Shown: positions 1 to 10,128 of the stretch, one piece after another | Layout: each line of letters opens with the position of its first letter | How positions within the stretch are numbered: the stretch's first letter is position 1 | Assembly (NCBI RefSeq): GCF_000165425.1 | Contig: NW_001799631.1 | Location: forward strand, 155,422-219,421 | DNA length: 64,000 bases | Reading direction: 5' to 3' | Source of the DNA: Paramecium tetraurelia | Taxonomy: Eukaryota; Ciliophora; Oligohymenophorea; Peniculida; Parameciidae | Made by a program: the position numbers and the translations under genes | The notes under the pieces: model-generated | What the model was told of the DNA's origin: nothing | The model's input: only the letters and a program-made list of their open reading frames with translations | The model's database searches: none

Positions 1-845
1 AGAGTATCAAATTGGGGTATAAAAATCTTTTGATTCCAATATATGATAAGCATGCACAATACAATTTCTAAAGTATTATTAATAGCCTCCACTATATTTA
101 TATTCTCGTATTGAATGAGATCACTTATGTGATCTTAATCTGAGTAGTTTTTTTTTTCATTATAAAGAATGACAATGTAATAGATCCCTGACCAAAATGC
201 CGAAGTCATCAATAAAGCGACAATTAAAATACGAAATTAATATCTAAAAAGCTTGGTACAAAGAAATTTTAACAGGTTAGAAGACTTGATATTGAGGTGA
301 AATGCCAAGGTGACTCTAAGTGATTTAAAAACTGTGATATATACAAAAAGTCCCCGAAAAAAATTCTAAAATATCATTATGATTTTAGTTGTATGAAAAT
401 TATTCTAACCATCATATACAATTACAAGTAGAGTGAGGACAATGAATAAGTAAAGTGATAATCCTTGAAATATTGTTAAAAGTGGTGATAATTCCTAAAT
501 AGGGTTCCAATTCCGTAATTTATAAGTTTAGAATAAAAGGCCAACAGATATGAGGCTAAGAAGTGCAATAATTACAATAGAAGGGATTAGTGTTTGTTCC
601 GATATTTGTAAACATAATTATTACATTTAATTTATGTGATTCTAATTAAATTCAATATTACATAAATATCAATATCAAAGTAATATCATCAATCACTATA
701 TTACTTCTCAGTTGACAACTACATCAGCTATATCTAGTCAATATATCTGCACTTATTTTCAACATCCCTTCTATCAATATGAGAAGTAACATAACATAGA
801 TTTTCGGATCAATAAAGAAATTCAACAACATCATTTAAGATCCAA
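1..845. other. no confidently supported gene
   Basis: AT-rich stretch. TGA triplets are frequent in most frames. Plus-strand frames between about 495 and 780 stay open for 60-90 codons and give partly hydrophilic peptides, but three frames compete and none has a clear start or splice pattern. It may hold the tail of a gene that begins outside the window. Confidence 0.4.
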
Positions 846-1503
846 ATGATAGAATTCATCAAGAACTAAATTGAATATCACTGGGTTTTCAAAGACTCCT
901 ACACTTTAGCATTTTAAAGGCAAATAGACTTTGTCATTTACAACACTAGCCAAATTCATTATGAATAAACAAACACAGAAGAACAAAATATTACTTAATT
1001 AATTTAAGTCTCATTTAAGGATTTAATTAATGATTAAATATTATGTATATAATAAAGGATTAAGGTAAGGGATAGAGATGATATTGAATTTTACTTAGGT
1101 GATATAGAATTCAAATTACTATTTGAAGATATTTCGAATAAGATGAAAATGAATACAATTACCATCTTAGTAAATATAGAAATACATAGATGATGATTTG
1201 CTGTTTATATTTGGAAAAGCTATAAAGGAATATAATTCTATTTATTTGGATTCCAAGTTTGCATCTTTTCTAACTTAAATTTAAGGATGATTCAAAATTA
1301 TAGTCTAATTCAATTTATCAATTGAAGTATGTTCTCTAAATTAATAGAGGAGAACGATTCACACTTTTTCCAGGACCCAATTGATGTTTTTTTCACTTAA
1401 ATATTTTCTTTAAGCCCAGATTGAAAATGAACTTTAATATGAATTCGGATTCTTTAGTGGAGTAATATGGTTTATGAATATTAAGATTTATAGATGTTGG
1501 TGA
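846..1503 (+). CDS. hypothetical protein, two small introns
   Basis: No family recognised. The reading frame opens at ATG 846 (begins MIEFIKNQIEYHWVFKD) and uses TAA/TAG as Gln throughout. A 20-nt GTA...TAG intron is seen near 1173-1192. The simplest reading stops at TGA 1382-1384. If an intron at about 1328 ends at GAG rather than TAG, the frame continues into a convincing coding tail (rich in F, E, Q and W) that stops at TGA 1501-1503, just before the convergent pseudogene. The alternative is a one-base slip. The product is about 190-200 residues with no signal peptide. Function unknown. Confidence 0.45.
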
Positions 1504-1537
1504 TAATATATTATTTAATTATTTCATAATTTATAAT

Positions 1538-2432
1538 TCAGACATCAAATCCAAAGTATCCCAATATGTATTGGTTCTTTTCTCCCACATTGACTCTGCC
1601 ATCTACTCCGTATTGGGTGCCAAAAGAGTTCAATGATTTCCATGTAATTTTGCCATCAGTTTCAGTGTGCCAACCCACAACCATTAAAAATCTGATGCCA
1701 AAGTCTTGATCATTTTTCTTAGTGGTATAAAGTCCACTTGAGTATTCATTCAAGCTTGAGCCATCTTTAATAATAGTATACATTCATGATTACATTTCAA
1801 TGCCAGGACAACAGGACCTTTATTTATGATGTGATCTTGTATGTCTTGTGTTGATGTAAGTTCTATAAGATCTTTGGCTCTCAACTCTGATTTCTTGAAA
1901 CTCAAATCGTCACATCTGATTGGACATTTGTTCTTGAGGTTGAAATTGACTGTTTGCTTATACGAAAGACACTTATTGGTACTCAGACCATTCTCTAACA
2001 AGAAACTGAATTGTTTAGTGAAATGAGACGATACTTCTTGATGCTATTAACAATCTTCAATGATTTGGGTGTAGCAGAACATTTGTCCTCATCCCACTTG
2101 GTACATTGTAGCAATTCTTCAGCCGAAAGACGAGGTTACTTCGATGACGATCTAAGACAATTGGTCAGGTACAGAGACTAAGTGAAGATATGAGCCCAAT
2201 TTCCACCTTGGCAAAGACCCTGGGTTAGGATGGAATAAATACTTCAAGGAACACTGTTTAATCACAATTGTCAATCTGGGTTATAAGACTAGAGTGCTTC
2301 AAATCTATACGTCACATCATATTCCTTTGGGCGATAAGTGAGGAAACTAGGAGTCTGCTCAAGACTAACAAGGGTTACTAGGAGGAGAACACAACTAGTT
2401 ACGACTATTGTGAATGTGGTATATCTATTCAT
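1538..2432 (-). pseudogene. decayed papain-family (C1A) cysteine peptidase
   Basis: Successive frames give a recognisable cathepsin-like protein. It has an N-terminal hydrophobic signal/anchor starting at 2432, the segment QGLCQGGNWAH where active peptidases have a QGxCGSCW-like motif, a conserved NGLST...C region, a NKGPVV strand, and a C-terminal NSFGTQYGVDGRV matching the NSWG...WGxDGY signature. It is broken. Three in-frame TGA codons precede the active-site segment, and the frame slips at about 2086 and 1790. The nucleophile position aligns with Asn rather than Cys. No papain-type catalysis is expected. A TINAG-like non-catalytic paralogue is a possible ancestor, but the stops argue for a pseudogene. 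Confidence 0.7.
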
Positions 2433-2472
2433 TATATAATAATAATGAGACTGTTAATTATTTTAAATTCCA

Positions 2473-4105
2473 ATGAAGCATAGACCAGCTGCAAATAGTC
2501 TAAATTAGAAGGAGAATGAAAAATGCATAGGCAATCAATATTCATACAAATCAAGACCTCCTTTGTAATAAGATTTACTGATGAACCTAAAGAATTAACA
2601 ACTCAGGAATCTTGATGCCATCAGTTAGATACTATAATCCAAAATTTGTAAAGTCGAAAAAAGAGATAATGTTGAATACTTCAAATTCGATTTCAAATAA
2701 CAGAATATCTGTGACAGAGTGAAGTTTCTTAGTAATTAACCAGATGATGATAACAATAAAACTGAGAATTTTAAAGCTTAATATAAGGTTGGTAGTCGTA
2801 TTGGCCAAGGAGCCTATGCTTCGGTGAGAGTGGCTATTCAAATTGAATCAGGTACTAAAGTGGCTATCAAAATCTATGAGAAATCTAAAATACGCGATTT
2901 ATAGCGTCGCAAAGGAGTCCGCAGAGAAATAGAAATTCTTGAAAAGATAGATCATCCAAATATCGTCAAGATTATCGACACTTTGGAATCAAATAATCAC
3001 GTCAATATTATATTAGAATATGTGAGTGGAAGTTCACTTCACCATTTTATTCGCAAATAATAAGTATCTATTATATGATAATATATAAGGAACGAAGACT
3101 CGATGAAGAAACTGCTAAAACTATATTTAAACAAATCCTTGATGCAGTTTAATATTGTCATTCCAAAAATATAGCTCATAGAGATTTGAAACTAGAAAAC
3201 ATTCTATTAGAGGGCTAAACTCCTAAACTAATTGATTTTGGTTTTTCCACCTTCTTTCCCATTGAGAAAAAGGTCAAAATGTTCTGTGGCACCCCTAGTT
3301 ATATGGCTCCAGAAATAGTCACCAGGTAAGAGTATCGAGGAGATAAATCAGATGTTTGGGCCTTAGGAGTTGTCCTCTTTACGATGCTTCAAGGTGTCTT
3401 TCCCTTCAAAGGAGATACTGATGCAGAACTCTATTCTAAAATTCAATCAGGAGAATTCACAATTACTCATGATATCTCCAAGGAGGCCATTTCATTGCTT
3501 TATGGAATGCTCACGGCTGATCCAGATGAACGACCTACTGTAATTGAATTACTCAATTATCCATGGCTTAAGAGATAAAACCTATATACTGAAAACGAGG
3601 AAATCAAAAAAAAACATAAATTACCTGAAGATTTAATTGAAGATCTTAATACTATTACTAAAAATATGTCTTTCATTACTCCCACTAGTTAAATCAAATA
3701 ACAATTCTACTTTGATTTCTCTCATCTTAAAAATACTTCCAAACCCAATACTAATAAGGTATTATCATATTCCAATTTTAGGCCATTATTCCCAAACCCT
3801 CTTACTTCACTACCACCAATGCCCAGACCAAATCTAGAGAACCTTAATTTTTCAAAGTGGACAAGATATTAACCAAAAATGATAGACATACTACAACTCA
3901 TTCAAAAGAACGACATCCTACATTATCGAAAGAAAGACAATCCTCATATAGTTTTGAATCCAGTAGAGGTTTGTCTCAGAAAAAGAATCCTCATTAATTA
4001 ACTGTCCATCCTAGTTTCATACCAAGTGAAAAGAGCTTTCACTCTTTCAAAAGTCCTCAGATTGCTATGAATGATAAGCGTTCTTTCAATTTTTTTTATA
4101 ATTGA
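2473..4105 (+). CDS. Ser/Thr protein kinase, CAMK/SNF1-like
   Basis: Protein of about 527 residues with a central kinase domain. It shows the glycine loop GSRIGQGAYASV, VAIK lysine, HRDLKLENILLE catalytic loop, DFGFS, CGTPSYMAPEIV activation segment and DVWALGVVLFTML-type helix F. It phosphorylates proteins on Ser/Thr with ATP. The HRDLKLEN and GTPSYMAPE forms fit the CAMK group (SNF1/MARK-like). The roughly 100 N-terminal residues and the C-terminal tail (rich in S, K, P, T) are not recognised and may be regulatory. There are two introns: 26 nt after the HFIRKQQ segment (ends AAG) and 23 nt at 3759-3781. ATG 2473 is the first in-frame start. It lies 40 bp from the divergent peptidase pseudogene. 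Confidence 0.85.
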
Positions 4106-4193
4106 CTTTTTAATTGTATATTAAAGAACAAGAATTCGCAAGAATAAATGAAAATAAACATGTTTATAAATATTATATTCAATCTGGAGTCAC

Positions 4194-5288
4194 TCAATAT
4201 TTATCTGACAACATTCCATATGTATTTTAATTATATTGAATTCTAAACAACAAACTCTATAAATAATTCTAATAAATTACATTTGAGAACATTGTATCCC
4301 AATAAGGATTAGAAATAAGCATTGGTTAATAACTATACACATTTTCTATTGGACACTTGAACTCAGGCATGGGTGTCTATTCCATTAGTGGTGGAGGAAT
4401 ATTAAACAGATATTTTTCAATTTTGATATTTTTAGTTGTAAATATAGGCTTCTTCTCTTAAATCTTTTTGATTATATTTTATTAATCTAATCCTAGTTAT
4501 ACTTTAAATGTTTTCTTGTATTTCAATTTCTTTATTTAGACCTTCTATGCCTGCTTGTTAACCTTTTTCTCTAAATATTTATCACTACGTATAAATATAT
4601 TTTACTTTTACTCAACAAGGTATTTCATTATATTTTTAACCTAATCTATTGTTTAGTCATCAACTTTATCTCCAACTTTGATTTTTTTATTGTTTCGAAT
4701 TAACTATTTAAAAAGAACCTTCATCTTATCATCAATCTTTAATATTTTATCATTATCTTCATCATCATGACAATAAATGCTGGAAATCAAAAGGGGCTGG
4801 ATTTTCGCAATGATTACAGAACCTAATTGATGAGAATAAATACTTTCAGTTGTTTGATAAGCAACTTTTATCAATCGACGAATAATTTTCTTGACGTGAG
4901 CATAAAACTTATTCTTTATGTCCTAATCTGTTCTATTGTTCAGCTATTCAGCAATAAAAGTCTAAATGAGATTCATATAAAAACCCATTTATTCCCATAG
5001 AGTTCAATCAACTCAAAAAGCTAGTCAATTTCCTTGTCTGTTAAATTGGCTTTATTATATCGTCTATCGAGATGATTCGAAAACCTTTCTCGACAAGCTT
5101 TCGTGTCCCTATAAAACCCATGTGATTTTAAGGCTGAAGAAATTTTCTTCCATGCCAACCTTTCCTTTTCATACTTTTTCACAAATTTTTTTAAAAGCTT
5201 GTCTTCCTGTAATTATATACAATACAGTTACTTGGGGTGTCCAAGGCTTTCTTTTCTTTTTATCTTCTGAAGGGCAATGTTTAACCAT
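4194..5288 (-). CDS. Myb-type DNA-binding protein
   Basis: Protein of about 348 residues starting MVKHCPSEDKKKRKPWTP. The N-terminal half carries two Myb/SANT-like repeats. The first runs from the RKPWTPQED segment through W-KKISSAL and CRERFSNHLD; the second from LTDKEIDQLFELIELYGNKW to RTDQDIKNKFYAHVKK. The spaced tryptophans and the CRERF/IKNKFY third helices are typical of R2R3-like nuclear transcription factors. The rest is lysine- and glutamine-rich and unrecognised. Two introns interrupt the repeats: 25 nt ending CAG and 23 nt ending TAG. It converges on the upstream kinase gene with an 88-bp gap. Confidence 0.85.
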
Positions 5289-5762
5289 ATTAAATAATTT
5301 AAAAATATAACTATTCTTAGAATATATGTATGAGTGCTTAAACTTAAGGTTTTGAAGTCTACAATAAATACATACAATACATAAGCAATAAAGTTAAATT
5401 GTTATGTAATAAGGTGAATTTTTAACAATAAACTTTCTTAATTTCGTCGCAAATTGTCTTGAAAAATTTTCTTATTTGTAAAAAATGGAAGTTTCAAATA
5501 TTAATTATCTTTTATTAGATTTATATATGTGAAAATTTAATTCTCATTTCTTTTTTCGTGCCTCAAAACACAAATGAAGTAACTATACTCTAATTTGATA
5601 AATTTACATAACTTTGAGTACTGTATTAAATTGGAAAATATCTGCAATGAAATAAATTAAATTATTATGGAAATTTATAAATAAGAAAGTCATTTTAAAA
5701 AGATTAATTGGTTGTGGTTATTGAATTAATATTTTAATAAAGAATATTTATAAAACTCATTC
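5289..5762. other. intergenic, divergent promoter region
   Basis: AT-rich spacer between the divergent Myb gene and the eIF6 gene. No ORF or repeat is seen. It presumably carries both promoters. Confidence 0.6.
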
Positions 5763-6579
5763 ATGGCAAATCGATGTTAATTTGAAAACTCCAATGATAT
5801 TGGTGTCTTTTCTAAACTTACAAATGCATACTGTCTTGTTGCACTTGGAGGAAGTGAAAATTTCTATTCTGTGTTTGAATCTGAACTTGGATTAAGTATG
5901 CCAGTCATCCATTGTTCAATTGGAGGCACAAGAATTATTGGAAGATTGACTGCAGGTATATTATATTGTATAAACATAATCAGGAAATAAAAATGGATTA
6001 TTAGTACCAAATACATGCACTGATTAAGAACTCAAGTAAATCAGAAATTCATTGCCAGATGAAGTTAAAGTAAATATGTAAATTAATATCATAGGTTAAA
6101 AGAGTTGAAGAGAAATTATCAGCTTTAGGTAATTGTGTGGCTTGTAATGATTATGTTGCTTTGATACATTCTGATTTGGATAAAGAGACAGAGGAAATAA
6201 TTGCCGATACTTTGGGAGTTGAAGTTTTCAGAACAACTGTGGCTTAATAGGTTTTGGTTGGAACTTATTGTTGCTTTAATAATCAAGGAGGATTGGTGCA
6301 TCCATTGACAACAGTAGAAGAATTAGATGAATTAGCTAATTTACTATAAATACCATTGTGTGCTGGTACTGTAAACAGAGGTAGTGATATCATAGCATCT
6401 GGTCTTGTTGTTAATGATATTGCTGCTTTTTGTGGTACAAATTGAATATAAACTTTATAGGTTTGGATACGACATCTACAGAAATCACAGTGATTGAAAA
6501 AATCTTCAAATTGTAAGATAAAAATAAGTAAAATATGGAAGTGTAAATTCGTTAAGATATGATGCAAGAGTTGGAATGA
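5763..6579 (+). CDS. eIF6: translation initiation factor 6 (eIF6)
   Basis: Protein of about 245 residues that begins [16 protein letters not shown] and keeps the typical order of the eIF6 fold: GVFSKLTN, the [10 protein letters not shown] strand, [72 protein letters not shown] and [18 protein letters not shown]. eIF6 binds the 60S subunit, prevents early joining to 40S, and acts in 60S maturation. Three tiny introns (28, 25 and 26 nt) are placed by frame and by family conservation. The C-terminal tail is short and Gln/Glu-rich. It converges with the next minus-strand gene, 32 bp away. Confidence 0.95.
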
Positions 6580-6611
6580 TCTAATAATTATGTTGATTAA
6601 TATTATGTATA

Positions 6612-7594
6612 TCATTTAATTTCAATATTATCAGCTGAATCCTATTCATTATTGATCATACTATGATATTTATTGAATTCAGATCTGATGAACTCTACCT
6701 TTTGATTTAATTCACTGTAGTTTTCAGTCTCATCCTTTTTCATCTCTGCTTGAAAATGCTGAGCCATATTACATAAAGCCAAAATATCCTTCAGATATTG
6801 TACTTGAGTTTTTCTCTTCTAAAACCCAGATTTTTTATATGCCTGAGGAGAACATTAAACTTGTGGAAAAGAAAATAAAACTTTAATTTTATGTTTGAGG
6901 GGAGTTAATTTTGTATAACTTATCCTAGGAATAAGAATTTTTGTGAAGCTTTTTAAACTTGTTATTTTGGGGTTTTGGCTACTCATCTTAAGGAAGTCCA
7001 ATTTTTTTATAGTACTTTTTGAATCTAACATAAAAGGGATCCAATTTCATTCCCAAAGGTTTTGGAGATGGGATTTTCAATTCCACAGGGGATTGTAATG
7101 GAGATTTAATATCATCTATCCTTAAATCTATGGATTATCTTCGAGTCAAAAATTTATTATTATTTTTGATTTATTTTTGAGGACTAGGTATGAGTTCAAT
7201 AGAAGATCGTCTTAAATATTGAGATTCATTTGGTTTCCCTAAACTAATTCTTGATTTTTCTAAAATGTTCCTGCAGTTTTTTGATAAAATGCTCCATTTT
7301 TCTTCCTTTACCTCATCTAATTATACTGCAGGCTCTAAATCCATCTTTGAGAAAGTCTTTAAATAAGTGAGTTATGGTTTAGAGTAAGTATGATGATATT
7401 CTACATTATGCAGGGGAGTTTGTAATTTTTGATTATTCTTAGTCTTCATCATGTATTTCACAACTCCAGGAGCCAAATCTGCTTTAATTGTTTTTATTTT
7501 GATATCCAATTTTTCCCTTCTTAACTAATCAATTGATTATTAATACTTATTCAGGACTCTTATGTATCTAAGAGTTATCAAGGATTAATTGCAT
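6612..7594 (-). CDS. hypothetical basic protein
   Basis: About 312 residues, start ATG 7594 (MQLILDNSQIHKSPEQ). Two 22-nt introns are placed by frame. One is GTATTA...GATTAG near the start; the other ends AAG near the 3' part. Composition is lysine-, serine-, proline- and glutamine-rich, with many short SP motifs (SPLQSPVELKIPSPKP) and a C-terminal helical segment (ILALCNMAQHFQAEMKKD). It looks intrinsically disordered and possibly phospho-regulated. No domain recognised. The stop lies 32 bp from the eIF6 stop. Confidence 0.65.
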
Positions 7595-7633
7595 TATTTA
7601 ATAATATATGTGTTAAATAATAATGTTTAATTG

Positions 7634-8059
7634 TCAACTGATCACAGTGCAATTTAAACTTATTAAAGAATAAATACAGATTTTAGCATTCAAATCGATA
7701 TATGAATCCAATTGCGATAAATTAGCTTATTGATTTGGCATCATTTTTTAAATTAATCCTAATTGTAAGTTCAAATTCTTTTAATACACTTTTTGGATAC
7801 ATTTTTGACTGTTTTTAATGGGTTTAGAGGGTTTTACAGTAAATTTTGGATTAGACTTAAAAGGATTGGTTAATAAAAGACGAGAGTTGATTATTTGAAA
7901 ACTTTAATGAGAAAAAGGCCAAATCAAATATTATAATAATTAAAATTCCTATTGATTTCCGATAGCAATGCAGAATCTATATTTATCTTTAAATCGAAAA
8001 GAAATTATTATTTTTATATTAATTTGAGATATTTAAACAAAAATTATAATTCGATGCAT
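7634..8059 (-). CDS. hypothetical protein, uncertain
   Basis: Open frame of 142 codons from ATG 8059 to TGA 7634, 40 bp upstream of the next gene on the same strand. The first part is hydrophobic and possibly fortuitous. The second part (NPFKSNPKFTVKPSKPIKNS and following) has the K/S/P/Q composition of real genes here. No family recognised; the true start may be internal. Confidence 0.35.
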
Positions 8060-8308
8060 TTTAAAAAATATACCCATCATAAAACGTAGAATAATGAGGG
8101 GGTAAATTTAGATTAACATTTTATACGATGTTATCATAGATATTGATATAAGATTTCCAAATTTGAACTGCACAGATACATTTTGGAAATAACCTATACA
8201 ATGCACAATATTCCATTATCAATAAAATAAATTAGGAATTAAGCAGATTATAATAAATAAATTCATACGTAGTTAGTATAGAGAATTTAAAAAATAATAT
8301 ACAGGTAA

Positions 8309-9277
8309 ATGAATATTTCTGAGGCTAGAACAGTTGGTATATCACCACCTCAAAAATTCTCGAAGTTAAACCAATCTTAATAGTTAATTCCTGAAGAATG
8401 TCTTCCACCAACATTTTAAAGTCTCAATCCTTCTCCAAGAAGAGATGTTTACAAAAAAGGAATCAAGAAAACTTATAAAATGAAAGTATATTTAATTGCT
8501 AACTCACAAATTAGGATAATGAGAGAAAGAAGATGGTATGGTGTAATATATATATGAATGAAATGGACCCAATCTAATTGGCTAGGTCAAAAAAAGGAAG
8601 TAAGAAAATTAAAATACTTGTTTTAGAGTAATGTCGTATTTGCTCATAGGAAGAAGAAACTTCAAGATTCATCTATCCATGCATTTGTAGTGGCACAGCC
8701 AAATATGTGCATGAAGAATGCTTTAAAAATTGGATTCTTTTAAAGAATGGTATTGAAAAGGTTTATAAGAATGATGTAACAATCCATTATTATAATGTAT
8801 CAGATTAAATGTGAAGTTTGCTAACAAAAGATATCAATGAAAATTCACTTTTAAGAAGAAGTACATGCAGAAATAATTTAAGAAGTGCCTAGGCATTAAA
8901 AAGCATGCTGGCTTATATTAATCTTTATAATTTTATTATAGATAGCAGGAGCTGTCATATTGGGGGTCCTAGTAGGCTTTTCCAATGTTGGTTTAGCAGC
9001 AGCTATTACTTTATTGGGAGTCATTTCAATAGTGTTGATAATTTATCTTGTTGCTAAAGTTACTCACAGTTTAACAGTTGAAACTATTGATTAATGGGTA
9101 TTTCAAAATTACCATAAAGAATAAAGTCCTGAAAAAATTGGAAATATTATAAATATACCTCCATAACCTGCTTAAAACTAAAGCCCAAAGAGTCCGAGGT
9201 AGAGAAGAAAATCTTGTGTTCCTTAATTCTCTGGAATATAAATGATCTAATTAGACCAATATCCTTTAGATGTTTGA
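8309..9277 (+). CDS. RING-CH (MARCH-like) E3 ubiquitin ligase, membrane
   Basis: About 300 residues. A C4HC3 RING-CH (RINGv) domain is clear: CRIC, then YPCICSGTAKYVHEECFKNW, then IKCEVCQQKI. The order Cys-Cys-Cys-Cys-His-Cys-Cys-Cys distinguishes it from ordinary RING. Two adjacent transmembrane segments follow (LILIFIILLIAGAVILGVLV and AAAITLLGVISIVLIIYLVA). This is the MARCH layout: a membrane-bound ligase that ubiquitinates membrane cargo in endosomes or ER. The N-terminus is serine/proline-rich and the C-terminal tail contains SPKSPRQRRKS. Introns of 29 nt (after the YKMK codons), perhaps 27 nt, and 28 nt between the two RING halves are placed by frame. Confidence 0.88.
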
Positions 9278-9490
9278 ACATTCGACTATTTAAACTATAT
9301 AAATATGTACTCGTCATTTTATAATAATATCAAAAGATATTCTATATTGTCTAACTTCATTTTTGCATTAAAATTTTCTCTGTATTACATTATATTTTAG
9401 TATGAATATTCTTATATACAATTTTTAATAAGTCATTATAATCTATTATCGTCTGAGGACATCATCTTCTTTGTTTACATCTTCTAAATT

Positions 9491-9700
9491 TCAATCAATT
9501 TTGTTGTAGTCCCTTTTCTTCTCTGTCAATTTATTTTATAAATTCTAATCTTATTTAAGAAGTAACAATTTAAATTCCCATTGAGTGATTGTTTTAACTC
9601 TTCCACTATATTTGTGCCTTCCATGCATGTATTATTTGAAAATAATTGATTTTTCAATTAAGAGTATTATTGAGTAATTCCTTATTCTGCTTGTCTTCAT
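9491..9700 (-). CDS. small ORF, possible gene remnant
   Basis: Seventy codons from ATG 9700 to TGA 9491. An internal ATG at 9628 begins MHGRHKYSGRVKTITQWEF. The same frame continues past the TGA with charged, coding-like sequence (NLEDVNKEDDVLRRQ). This suggests either a stop-containing remnant or an unrecognised intron. It overlaps head-to-head with the plus-strand ORF at 9699. Confidence 0.3.
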
Positions 9701-10004
9701 GGATGAAGTTCTATAAAATGAACATGATAATATTAATGAAATTGGGATTAAGAAATTGAGAAAGTATAAATAACCTCAAATGGATTAAGAGTTGTAAATT
9801 AATAAAATTAAAGAATGTAATTCATCTTAAATTTATTTTAATTGTATTAATAATTAACTTCTGATTATACTACAACTCTATCTATTGTACACTTATTCAA
9901 GATCACAAAATTAAAAAATATACACTTAAAAATCTAATGATTTCAATAATCAATAGAGATATTGTGTTTAAGTCAATAAATAATCAATTTTATTACTGAT
10001 ATGA
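9699..10004 (+). CDS. small ORF, hypothetical
   Basis: 102 codons from ATG 9699 (MDEVLQNEHDNINEIGIKKL) to TGA 10002-10004. The first 45 residues are charged and coding-like; the remainder is Leu/Ile/Tyr-rich and weaker. Its start codon shares bases with that of the minus-strand small ORF, so at most one is likely genuine. Confidence 0.3.
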
Positions 10005-10128
10005 TTTAGTATAAATTCCTCAAACCATTGAATAATTAGTGGTGACAATTTATGAAAAAATTAAATTTGAATATTAAAGAATTAAATTTGAATAATTTGT
10101 GAAAAAAAAATCATATAAAAATTTAAAA

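Noticed and set aside
4110-4780. Plus-strand open frames resembling ABC-transporter transmembrane segments
   Set aside because: They are shadows of the Myb gene on the minus strand, whose frame is continuous with two short introns and has clear SANT-type repeats.
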